From positions 1-64,000 of the forward strand of contig WTXI01000026.1 of NCBI GenBank assembly GCA_022376515.1: a stretch of DNA of 64,000 bases, written 5' to 3'. This stretch comes from Lactifluus volemus. Taxonomy: Eukaryota; Basidiomycota; Agaricomycetes; Russulales; Russulaceae. The first letter of the stretch is position 1; each line of letters begins with the position of its first letter. The position numbers and the translations under genes were made by a program. Below the pieces are notes generated by a model. That model saw only the letters and a program-made list of their open reading frames with translations. It was not told the origin of the DNA and ran no database searches. Shown here in pieces: positions 50,945 through 61,500 of the stretch.

Positions 50945-51379
50945 GCAACGCTCGCAATATTGCAGCGTTGCTTAATTGCCTATTATCTAGGCGAGCCGGG
51001 TCGGCTAGATCAGTGGCGCGAGACGCGAGACGCGAGACGCGAGACACGTATTAGTTCTCGGGTCGGACCGTCCATGCCGTTGGTGCGATATACCTCGAAG
51101 ACGATGATCTTTGTCGCTTTATCACATCCCTGTATTTCTCAGATATATATATTGTATTTGATGTGCCCTTGTTTCAATCTGCAGAAATTTTACTTTGACG
51201 TGCAAGGCCCGATGCCCTCGCGTCTACGTTCTTACTGGCCCTTACCCGATTCGGGCCCGACTCGGTCCGGGAGGCCGCTCGCGCGAGCCCGACACTTATG
51301 GACGCGTCGGGCGACGCCTGGGGCAGCCTCGAGCCGGCCCGTTAATTAAGACTGCTTAGGATCTTCGATCCTAAGCAGT
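50945..51379. repeat. Hairpin-bounded module, copy 1, 3' of the transposase
   Basis: The module starts with a 27-nt near-palindrome (50945-50971, arms GCAACGCT and AGCGTTGC around GCAATATTGC). It ends with a perfect hairpin (51351-51379, 13-bp arms ACTGCTTAGGATC, loop TTC). Between them are GAGACGC repeats (about 51015-51050) and a GC-rich CGTCGGGCGACGCCTGGG block. The same start, middle and end recur at 52596-52791; copy 1 has about 200 bp of extra sequence in the middle. It may form 3' ends of the transcripts or be a small mobile module. Confidence 0.7.
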
Positions 51380-51703
51380 ATTTACTTATTACTTCAATCA
51401 AATAGAATTATCTCGTGTGAAGTAGTTTTATTTATCGTAAGACGTGCATTAAGGACCACCTTATTGCGACTTGGTATAATTAAGTGATATATATTGTGCA
51501 TGTGTGATAACGCAGTGGAATTCTATATAGAACGCATGTGCGAGAAGCTTGTACGTATATGGCCATATATATGCGCATATATATGCGCATATATTCAATA
51601 CAATACACCATATCTAACTACGTATACTGTCCACTCGATAACAAGACGCCCGCATATATACACTCGCATCTCGCTCAGTCCTCGCTGGTAGCCATCCCAG
51701 CCG

Positions 51704-52519
51704 ATGCCGGCTACAAGACTCCCCCCTAGAAGGGGTTGCAGTGACAGGTTCAACCCAATTCACGCCCCCCCTAACGAGGTCAATGAAATGCTGGGCTACC
51801 GCGTCTCATCCGGGTTTATTGGCGGAAGTAAGCCGCGGCCATTGCCACCGGAGGTCATAGAGATCGAGGAGACCCAGCAGGTAGCAGGATCACGCCCAGA
51901 CACAGAAGGTACGTGCGATTCAATAGCACCCCATATTGCTCTTGCTTTATCAAACCCTCCAGTGCCCTCATTGCAAGCTTTTCCGATGCAAATTCCATTG
52001 CATTACAACGGAAAGAGTGTGCAAACGGATCCTCCACATCCTAGTCCCGGGCCATCTTCCCGCATAACGCAGGCGACACAAACGGACCACCCCATGCCTA
52101 GTAAGCTGCGCAAAATGTGTACAGCCCACGCTGTGCACTATGCTTCATCTGCGCCATGCACTCCCCATGTCCCTCACGGTGTGCACTACTCTTCTTGTGC
52201 GCCATGCACTCTCCATGTCCCTCACGGTGTGCACTACTCTTCTTGTGCGCCGTGCACACCCCATGTCCCTCACGGTGTGCACTATGATTCATGTGCACCG
52301 TGCACAGCCAAAGCACCCTCTAATCGTATCGACGCATTGGTAAACTCGCAAGCACTCGTTACGAACTCGATAGAGCCGAGTAAGATCACAATAAACGGCC
52401 ACTCATTAGAAGACATTATACAAAAAGCGCGGGAAGACGGGTATAAAGAGGCAATGGGACATGTCGCAAACAAGATGGAAGATGTGTTTGGACGCACACC
52501 ATCGGATTGTGATGAATGA
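51704..52519 (+). CDS. Transposon 2 Cys/His-repeat protein, unknown family
   Basis: This single open frame of 271 aa starts MPATRLPPRRG. Parts in order: EVIEIEETQQ (SUMO-interaction-like acidic motif), a Pro/Ser-rich stretch, KSVQTDPPHP and ATQTDHPMP, then about four 16-aa units of the type CAPCTPHVPHGVHYSS (DNA period 48 bp, about 52115-52310). The C-terminal helix is ITINGHSLEDIIQKAREDG then EAMGHVANKMEDVF. The homologue in transposon 1 keeps the first motif, the QTD motif, a Cys/His run and the C-terminal helix although most of the rest has diverged. This conservation supports a real protein. Function is unknown; regulation or complex formation with the transposase is a guess. Confidence 0.7.
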   Translation: MPATRLPPRRGCSDRFNPIHAPPNEVNEMLGYRVSSGFIGGSKPRPLPPEVIEIEETQQVAGSRPDTEGTCDSIAPHIALALSNPPVPSLQAFPMQIPLHYNGKSVQTDPPHPSPGPSSRITQATQTDHPMPSKLRKMCTAHAVHYASSAPCTPHVPHGVHYSSCAPCTLHVPHGVHYSSCAPCTPHVPHGVHYDSCAPCTAKAPSNRIDALVNSQALVTNSIEPSKITINGHSLEDIIQKAREDGYKEAMGHVANKMEDVFGRTPSDCDE

Positions 52520-52595
52520 GATCGTGATAAGTACTTTATTAGAATACCGTGACTATGAGAATACATGGCCATCTGTGCATTGCCAGATTTAATGT

Positions 52596-52791
52596 GGAAC
52601 GCTCGCAATGTTGCAGCGTTGCTTATTTCTTTATTATCTAGCCGCACCGGGCCGCCAGTGTCAGTGACGCGAGACGCGAGGGCTGGCACGTAGCAGTCCT
52701 CGGGTCGGGCCGTCCGACACTTATCGACGCGTCGGGCGACGCCTGGGGTAGCCTCGAGCCGGCCCGTTTACTTAGGATCTTCGATCCTAAG
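52596..52791. repeat. Hairpin-bounded module, copy 2, 3' of the Cys/His gene
   Basis: It starts with GGAACGCT...AGCGTTGC (52596-52622) and ends with CTTAGGATC-TTC-GATCCTAAG (52771-52791), a 9-bp perfect stem. The middle shares GACGCGAGACGCGAG and TCGACGCGTCGGGCGACGCC with copy 1. It follows the stop codon of the Cys/His gene by about 75 bp, as copy 1 follows the transposase stop by about 50 bp. Confidence 0.7.
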
Positions 52792-53049
52792 CAGTAGTCA
52801 GTTAATATATCGCACAGATGTATTTAATTCAAGTGTGAATCAATCATTTACTATGGTAAGGCGACCACTAGGGCCGCCTTACAATGCGTCACTCATAGAT
52901 GCATGTAGACACGTGCGATAAATCTAATCATAGCCCGATTAATCAAAATCGAATCCGTGCATTAAGATACCCATTTCGGCAATGAAATCTACTTAGAAAA
53001 GATGCACACCCCAACGCGTTTGCATCCCCATCTTTTCATCTTCTTCACA

Positions 53050-55021
53050 ATGTCTCTCATGGACGTCGACGGGCCCTATACACTGTCCGACTCTGATCTG
53101 GAGTCTCTATCATCTACGGACTCAAGTGTCCGTGATCTGTCTGGGTCGACATCCGCCTACAACCCCTTCCTCTCTAGCGGCCAGAATACTGAGCTTATGC
53201 GTGCCACCCATTCTGACCTCATGGCTGCCCGTAATAGCGCCTACCTCCGGGTCTGGGAAAAGTACAGACAAGAAAAAATACGTGCGGACACTTTACAGTA
53301 CGAATCGCACTTGCTCAGTCGCACAGGCAACCTAGCTCACAACACTATAACTTGAAGGGGATCTTTTAAATCCCTTGTAGAGGCCATACAGCACGGAAGC
53401 AATCCAATTCAGCCGAGCCAGGCTACTGAGACTCAAGCGGCCGAGCTGAGGCCATTAAACCACCGGGACTACCCAAACATCCATTATTGGTATGAAGAAG
53501 ATTATAACGACGAGCTACGCGCACGCCGCGCCCTGGTTAACCAAAGTGAAGAGTCCGAGCGGCCTGGGCGCGGACCAAAACGCGCCAACGAGGGCGAGAA
53601 CGTGATGTGCTGGTATCTTGAGGACGACTCAGGAAGGATGCTGACCCCCCGCGAAGTGAAATCTATACGGAAATCAGCTCGGCGTATCTGGCGTGTTTTC
53701 TACGAGGAATCATCCGGAACACTGCCGAGCCCATGGGGGCGTGTACACTTACAAATTCAATCCAGATTCTACGAAGAAATAGAATCTAAATATCCTATCC
53801 TCCGTTTGTGCCATGCACACTGGAAGGCATGCAAACTCTGCACGCAAGGATATTCGCAATGGTACGCATCACACACCAAACCAAAGAAATCCCCCAAGAA
53901 TGAACAAGTCGAAGCAACGTCGTCGGAGGTGGATCCAGTACGTCCAGCCAAGAGATCAATAGACAATCCAGTCCCAGCGCCTCTAAGCAAGAGAGCGAGA
54001 GGTATCTCAATGATTCTCATTCATAATTCCCTAACTAATGTAATCCAGACGACACGGGCCCGGTAGCACGCCCTCCGAGTCCTTCCCCCACCCCGCCGCT
54101 CACGCAGCAAGAGTGTAACAACGCCCTCGCTTCTACGGCTCCCCCAATACTGCTCTGGAGGAGATCGACACTTCACACACTCCATGCAATGGCAGCAATG
54201 AAGGTACATCTACTAGGCCGACTGAACGGCTGGTACGTTGATATACACTCGTACTGTACACCTGCACTCACATACTAACTCCGTGTCGCGATAGACATTG
54301 CGCGTGCCTAACCCACTGTAAGTAATGTATTCTCATTAGACAATGACATACTTACATCACTCGATCAGTGCTTCTGTCACACGACGTGAGGCAGCGATCA
54401 GGACCCCCACCATGCATCTCGCCCCACCGATGCAAGGCGTCCACAACGAGCTCGCCCCACCCCTGACTCACATGCAATGCGCACCGGCGCCGGACATTCC
54501 TATGCGACCACGCATAGATGCTGCGCCGATCCCCATAGACCCAGTTCTGACATCGACTCCGGATGGTGAGTTGCGATATTCTGCGCCCCATTCAGTGGCA
54601 CTGACACGGAGACAGTGCCGGAGGTGCAGAGCAGCGTGCAATTAGTGTCGAATCAGGCCAACAATGGAAATACCATCAACTCTACTTCCGCTAACTCCAC
54701 AGCGCCAAAGAGGACAATCCCTATGCGCCCAAACAACTCCATATCAGCGCGGTGAGTGTATCAACCAGACTCAACATCTTGGAATGATAAGATCACACAG
54801 ATCACAGTAATCTCTTCGCGATCGAGTACCTTAAGGATCACCCGACCATTACGCGAGACGAATTCGGCAAAGTCTGGAACAGTTTGGACGTGGAAACTGT
54901 CACGGTAAGTGTCATATATGTATGGTACGCGTGATCTCTAATCGTAACATGTATACAGCGCTACAAGCAACTGGAACTCGAGAGAAAGCAAGAAAAGAAA
55001 GGCAAATCGAACAGAAAGTGA
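53050..55021 (+). CDS. Transposon 2 accessory protein, multi-exon
   Basis: It starts at ATG 53050 (MSLMDVDGPYTLSDSD). Exon 1 runs to 53297 with ATHSDLMAARNSAYLRVWEKY, a coil-like segment. Exon 2 (53358-54001) has DYPNIHYWYEEDY, GENVMCWYLEDDSG, IWRVFYEE, FYEEIESKYPIL, HWKACKLCTQGYSQWY and a basic AKRSI...KRAR end. Exon 3 starts at 54049 (DDTGPVARPPSPSPTPP). Later exons give IPMRPNNSISAR (ending about 54752), NLFAIEYLKDHPTITRDEF (about 54810-54904) and RYKQLELERKQEKKGK (54960-55021, TGA). The homologue in transposon 1 keeps the same order. I recall that proteins with this central domain often accompany Tnp2-type transposases in basidiomycetes; their role is not known to me. Junctions between 54200 and 54600 are uncertain. 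Confidence 0.65.
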
Positions 55022-55199
55022 TAAAGGTAAGCACAGTGCTATTATCCCTCGCTTCACGCACCAACGATCTTGGCCTTCCGACTTAGAAATGATTCGCAAT
55101 GGGCCGGCCCGATCGGGCGAGGTGATCGTGATGTAATAATAAAATCGCGAACGGATTCGATTGTGTAATTCCCCAGTAAATATGAAATAAATGAATATC

Positions 55200-55440
55200 G
55201 ATTGAATTCGACCCAATTTGATCTGATTTGAACGCGTAATCAATTGGATTCGATCTGATTCAATCTACCAATCAATTGAATTCGACCCAATTTGATCTGA
55301 TTTGAACGCGTAATCAATTGGATTCGATCTGATTCAATCTACCAATCAATTGAATTCGATCCAGTTTGATCTGATTTGAATGGGTAATCAATTGGATTCG
55401 ATCTGATTCAATCTACCAATCAATTGAATTCGATCCGATT
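55200..55440. repeat. 74-bp tandem repeat in the right subterminal region of transposon 2
   Basis: Three full units of 74 bp (starting about 55200, 55274 and 55348) and a partial fourth (55422) share AATTGAATTCGA, TTTGATCTGATTTGAA and TCTACCAATC. Single-base differences separate the units. They lie just inside the TIR and could be transposase-binding repeats. Confidence 0.85.
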
Positions 55441-55598
55441 AAACCGAGTATTCAATTGAATTTGAGCGTATTTAATTGTATTCGATCTCAGATTGAATTC
55501 AATCACAAATAGTCTCACATATTGATAAAAATCGAATTGATTCAATTTACTTTAATTTACTTTAATTTACTTAAATCGACTTTTGACTGGGGTTGAGG

Positions 55599-56760
55599 CC
55601 TGTAACTGAAGTCACGAGTCGACGAACCGAAGGCCCGTGGGTGGCCGGTCTTGAGATGGAGATTGCCAACGATGATCACGTGTTTGCACATGAGGAAAGC
55701 AGAGACGATTTATAGGACGCGAGACCGATCACAGTTCTTCTCCGATCGAGTCAGTCTTCTCTGGAGAAGAGAGACGAAACAGGAACGAGAAAGCTGCCAA
55801 GTTGGTTGGTCGCACTGAGCGACGTTCACCCGACATCCATCCCGTCGTACGTCGCACACACGCATATACACGCGGGTACATTCTATGTACAGAGAAAACA
55901 TGCCCTAGAGTACACGATGATTCTCCACACAACTCCCTCAAGCATCTGCCAGCGATGAATATTGCCAGGTTTTTCAACGTATCCTGGCTTCGAGGAAGAT
56001 GTTATCAACGACGCACGGAAGGGGAGGTTGTGCGCTCTGAGGACTGCAGTGAAAGTGATTTAATCCTTATCGGAGCATGATAATAGATATACGTACCAGT
56101 AACCTTGAGCGGGAGCGAGCTTAGTTGTGTCTCTTCGATGGCCTGAGCACGGCTGTTGCGGAAGTCAGCGGCATATATGTGGGTTTGAGAGATTGAAATA
56201 CAGGAAAGAAAGCCCGGAAGAGAGAAGCTGAAATCTTCGGAGGTTGTATTCACAATAAGGCACTGCTTCAATCGGGGAGCATCTTACTGAACACGTACAT
56301 TGGCGCCCTTCAAATTCCCGGACCACTTTCTTGATGCACTCTCCTTTAGTAGAGAGACACAGGTTCTAGGAGCGTATTTTCGAGGCGATGAAGAACTTGA
56401 GGCGTATCATAACATCATGGCCACTTTTCGAAATCACCATGTGAAGGTGGACAGGTCACTGAGGCGGTGGTGGCAGCTGAATGGGTGAAGGTGTGGGAGT
56501 CGGTGGCGGAACACTAGCCTGGCGGGTAGGTCGTCAAGGACAGAAGAGGTGGGAAGCGGGAGGGGAACGGGAGATGGGTAGACGAAGTCTCTGGTTCAAT
56601 TGAGGTGAGAGGTGGTGACACGGGTCTAGAAAGGTCGGTGGACGTACTAGAAACGTTGGTGGGTCTGTGAGGGGGGATAGCTGTGGACGTGGCGACTCAC
56701 ATCGAGTTGCTCGGCTATTGCTATTGCTTCGCTACGCCGCGTAAACACGCGGAATAATCA
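55599..56760. repeat. Spacer module r, copy 4, with divergent C2 remnant and unknown ORF
   Basis: The spacer between C and D resumes here after the transposon pair. On the minus strand (about 56140-55950) it reads LPLKVT, an intron-like gap (GTACGTATATC to CTGCAG), then VLRAHNLPFRASLITSSSKPG before a stop. On the plus strand 56300-56488 is open for 62 codons (MAPFKFPDHFLDALSFSRET, LGAYFRGDEELEAYHNIM). The same plus-strand peptide is recognisable, with frameshifts in some copies, in all r copies. The two frames diverge from a gap of about 20 bp. Neither is a complete known gene. Confidence 0.5.
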
Positions 56761-58519
56761 TGACGATGGCTAAGAAACGCGAAGAGGAGGTTCCTTCGAG
56801 CTGTCGCACGCTTGTTACTCGAGAATGGGATAGAGGGGGTAACGAGGGCAGGGACGGCAATCAAGGATGCACTGACGCGCCTGCCCCCTGACGGGCCTGA
56901 CGGCCCGTAACCGGCTCGCCTTGTCATAGGCTGGCCCGGGGATGGCTCTCTCAACCCAAGACACCATTCGAGATAATGCTGAAACCCGACACGAATCTCC
57001 CATCTATTACCACGCCCAGCCCACGCTCGACTTGGAGGGGACGTCGGTACATGGTCTGGCCCATGCGCTCCTAGCTCAAATGGCATTCACCCTACCAGAT
57101 GACGTGTAGTCTCCTGTTAGGTGAGGACGCCACTGTTAGGCATCTGATGCTCACGACCCACTCTGCTGTTTCACAGGCCCCGGTCCCTCCAGATGGATTG
57201 CAAGACGTCATTTGGGCATTCAGCCACACACCTCGATCCATCACAAGTTTGTGCACGCCGCACTCAACCGGACACACATCCCTGCCACCGCCACCGCGCG
57301 GACCACCATCACTGCTTCCTCCCCAACCCTTCCCCTTCTGCAGCTGCTCGTGCCACCGATGCCTATCCTTAAAGTGGGAAACTGTTAGCTGTCACGGGTG
57401 ACGGTGAAGGAGAAGGGCCAAACTTAAAGTGAGTTGGTTCAAGGAGGCAACAATAAGCGTCACTACTTGGTAGCTTTTTCTCTGCCGCGCTCTGCATCGC
57501 TGGGTTCCTATCCGTCTTCCCATCCTAACAGGTCCGCCTTCCAAAGATCGTTGGCTCGACCCAACCTCGGACACCCCCATTTTCTAGCACTCCCCTCAAG
57601 AACGGGAGGGAGCACAGAGGATGTCTATCAGGAGACAACACGCATGCCAACAACGTCGAGCCCTGGGAGCACAAGGCAACGTCCAGCTGTCCACGAGTCC
57701 ACGGTGAAACAGTTGAATCCAACTACTGATGAGGAGACCGCCATTGGTGCTGCGCGTGAGAAACTTGCAACACCTTTCACCGAGGCCGCGCAATCGACAA
57801 TCGTCAAAGTCAAAGTCCCCGCTGGCGCTCCAGGATGAGCGCTCGGATTCGCCAAGGCATCCACCTGGAGGATCGCCCAATTTTTGTGAGGGATTAGTAT
57901 CAAAACGCTGCTCGCTTGCACTCACATTCTCTCTGCTGGAAAGGGTATAGGGGAAAGGGACACAGGAGGATCCATCTGATTCAGGGTACCAACTGTTTTG
58001 CAGCTTCATCCTATACGGGACTATTCTGGCTGTCATGCATCTATTGCATTTACGTTCGTTCTTTTCTTTTGCTTTGTACCATCCGTAGCTTGTTAAGTTT
58101 CCACAATTCGTCGATGTTCATTAATTATTGGTTGAGATTCCGCTCAACTTCGCGAGCATCCCAGCGACGTCGCGGCTCTTTTACGTTGCGCCAGTGTGCG
58201 AGGGTGAGGATGCACATGACTTCCAACACGCGAAAAATGTTACGATTTCCTTAGGTAGAAATACTGTAGTAAGTATCCTGAGGTACTAAGGAGAGGCGTC
58301 GCAGCTGTAAGAATCGATAGACCTTGAGAGGTCCCCATGTTCAGTTCCCCTCCTAGTGAAACAACTTGGAATCTGCACTAACTCAACAAGGTTCACCAGC
58401 GCTTTTTCTGACTGTTGTTTGTTTGTTCCAAATCACAAAGCGCTCTAACGACCCTACAGGCCAACTTGAACAAGCATCCCAGTGGTCATCTCAATCTCAA
58501 CTTCTCACTTCGATCCACG
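56761..58519 (+). other. Spacer module q, copy 2, and 5' flank of NLR D
   Basis: This is homologous to 3755-5540. The basic ORF at its start is frameshifted here. A frame with DTIRDNAETRHESPIYYH and QPTLDLEGTSVHGLAHALLAQMAFTLPDDV-type sequence (56950-57110) is open, as is MPTTSSPGSTRQRPAV to IVKVKVPAGAPG (57644-57838, 64 aa). These look like exons or fragments of one unknown plus-strand gene. The last 260 bp match the 5' flanks of NLR copies B and C and probably contain the NLR promoter, but no core element can be named with confidence. Confidence 0.35.
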
Positions 58520-61500
58520 ATGTCATTTGCACAACCAAACTCGTATGTCAAAGTCTCTCACACCCGGTGTCATCGGATGTTAACCATTACTCCAGCCCAG
58601 ATCCTCAAACATCCCGAATCGGGTACATCAGTCACTTCAATGTCATCTCCATATTTGCTAAGATAGCTGCCGTTGATCAGCGATCAAGTCAGCAAAACAC
58701 AACCGAGCACGCTTCAGCTCGAAGTCACTGGTATATAATTTTTCGTGATGTTGCACCGATAAGTACTGAGCTCTTTCTTCTGTCAGTCCTGAGGGCACGC
58801 AATCTTCCTCCTCTGAAATCCCTCCCGGGGAAAGAGAGACGGTTTTACGTTACAATGACGAGCGGGGAGAAGACATGGCAGACTCGATCTATACAAAGCG
58901 TTGATCAGCACGTCGAATGGAATGAGAAAGTCGACGCATTGTGAGAAATGTCGTATATCCGTTTCAATCCCCAATTGACTCCCGTGCAGTGTCGTACAAC
59001 CGCTCTCTCAAATTACAGTATCGCTCTATGCAAAGAGGACCATGCGAAAAGACATGCTTCTCGGGCAGAAGGAGATATCCTGTGAATCCCGAAGCGGTTC
59101 GTTCATTTCTTTGGATCCTTGATCGTGCATCTTGCTGAGCCTCCTTCATGTAGAGCTTGATATAGTTTTTAACAGCGCGGAAGGACGTGGTAGACATTCA
59201 ACGATGCCGGATACACTTTTGACGATCACCGTATCCACGAATCCCGATTCCTCTCTAACTACCGCAGTCATTACATCAAATCCTGTGACGACAGAGTTGG
59301 ACGATTCGGCTGCTGAAGGAGATGCTGTACGTCCTTCTATCCAATTAAATCATGAATCCAGGCAACCCATGGCAGTTGCCGTCTCTCTATCTCCTTTATC
59401 CCAGACGCTTGACCTTCCCACTGAGGGCGATACTCCTGTGAGACCAGCAGTAGTCAGCCAGTCGGAGATGTCACGTACTCTTGGTCGTGCTGAAGGTGCA
59501 ATGGAAGCCATGGATACGATAAAAGCGTGGAAGAGAGCCATTGATGTTGTGAAGCAAGTGATGGACACTGTCGACCCGATCGCTGAAGTATGACTAACAT
59601 CATGATGGGTTTTGCGTATCCCTTACTAAACTGCTGCTCAGTTGTTCCCGCACGCAACGTTAGCATGGAAATTGCTCTCAAAGATTCCCGAGGTTCGTCT
59701 CCGTGCTCTGGAGGAGGATATACATAGTTCAATCTGTTTTTCACCTTCAGACTTTACTACTCCAGTTGAAGCGTGATGACAACGTCAGAACACTACTTCA
59801 AGCAATACTTGATGCATTCGACTTTGCGAAGAAGGCGGACCTTTTGAGGAACATGGACCCAGAGTCTACGCAACCGAAAATCCTGGATGAGATGCTCGAG
59901 TGTGTCTCGGAATGTGCCAAATTTATCATATCGTATGCGGAGGACGTGAATGTCGGTACGTCGTCATTGCCTCTCTGTGGTCATTCATCGTAATAAATAT
60001 TTGATTTAGGAAAGCGGACTTTGAAGAATGTGGTCCGCCAAGTGGACACGAAAATTGATGACTACCGCACGAACCTTGCTCGACTGCGAGATAATTTTCT
60101 CGCGGGTACTACTGTTATCACTGGGAGTGCTGTGCTGGAATCTGGTACGTAATCCTGATGACCTGGATCGTCGAATGGTTGATCTGATGAGGGGACAAAG
60201 AACTGGACGCAAAAATCAGAGAATTGCCTTATAAAGGAGGGTGGAGATTTGGAGATGACAGGCGCTGTCTTCCGGGCACACGACAAGATTTCTTGGACCA
60301 TATCATCAACTGGGTCGAGAATCGAGAATCTCAACGTGGGCTTGTGCTCCTCGGCCAGGCTGGCACAGGAAAGTCTTCGATTGCCCATGAGGTCGCCCGC
60401 AGGTTAGAAAACAAGCACCTCGGCTCTTACTTTGCATTTCTACGGAAGGTGGGCTCCAAAGACGAGGCTCACCAGCTGTTCACGACACTTGCTCGGGATC
60501 TCTCCAATCGCTATCCTCCGTTCAAACTCGCCCTCGGGAGGGTGCTCAAGAATGATCCATCTCTTTGTAGCACTCGACACTATCGCACCCTTTTCGAACG
60601 GCTCCTGCTTGAACCGATCAAGCACGTTCAGCTTCGGGATCAAATTCTTATTGTGATCGATGCGTTGGATGAGAGCGGTGATGTCATTCGCCCAAACGGA
60701 TTACACAAGTTTATTGCTCAGCATCTGTTCGAGTTGCCATCGAACTTTCGCATCCTCATCACCTCGAGGCCGGAAAATGAAATCGAACATGTATTTGGTA
60801 ACGTGCTATCAGTACGCACCATATACATGGACGATCCCAAACTAGCTGCCAAGACGGAGCAAGATATTCGGTTGTATCTCGAGAGCGAACTCCCCTTGGA
60901 CTTGTTCGAACGACATGGAGCCAAACTTTCAGAGGCAGCGGAAGGCTTGTTTCAGTGGGCAGCCGTTTCATGCGGGTTGATAAATAAGCCACCTCCTAGC
61001 TTTGGGTTCAGCAGGAAGCAGGTGATACAGCGCCTGTTGGGACACTCACGAGGACGGGATGGACAGGATCCGTTGGACCAGCTGTACAGAGAAGTTCTGG
61101 AAGGCTACTTCAAGCCGGTTGCAGCACAGACACTATTTCGGTCTGTGATGGGACAGCTTTTCTCTGCGATGGTGCCGCTTTCGATCCGATCTTTGACTAT
61201 TCTGCGACAGCATGCACCCAAGGATGACCCAGAGGATCCTGATCCCGAGGATTCTGATTGTGTTGTTGAGATGCTCGGTCACCTCGGCTCACTGCTCAGT
61301 AACGTGAATTCATCCGACGACACCCTCCCAATCGTCCCTCTCCACACCTCATTTCGTGACTTCCTCGCGGATGAGAAGAGTGGGGAATTCCACATCGACC
61401 TTGGCAGGTCTCACCGTCGGTTGGCACATTCCTGCCTTGGATTAATGCTCAATGACCTCAAATTCAACATTTGCAAACTCGAATCGTCATACGTTGCCAA

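Larger units (their letters stand above)
47104..55591 (+). mobile_element. Tnp2-type DNA transposon 2 (8.5 kb), apparently intact
   Basis: The ends are CCCAGTGAAAA and (inverted) CCCAGTCAAAA, followed by GTCGATTTAAGTAAATT, a TIR of 28 bp with one mismatch. GTTGAGG flanks both sides (47097-47103, 55592-55598), again a 7-bp duplication. The left end sits only 14 bp after the right end of transposon 1. AT-rich subterminal repeats are present, including a 74-bp tandem repeat near the right end. The genes are on the plus strand in the same order as in transposon 1. It also holds two copies of a hairpin-bounded module (50945-51379 and 52596-52791) not seen in transposon 1. Confidence 0.88.

Noticed and set aside
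52115..52310. CRISPR-like regularly spaced repeats
   Set aside because: The 48-bp units are contiguous, without unique spacers, and encode the Cys/His repeat protein; the genome is eukaryotic.
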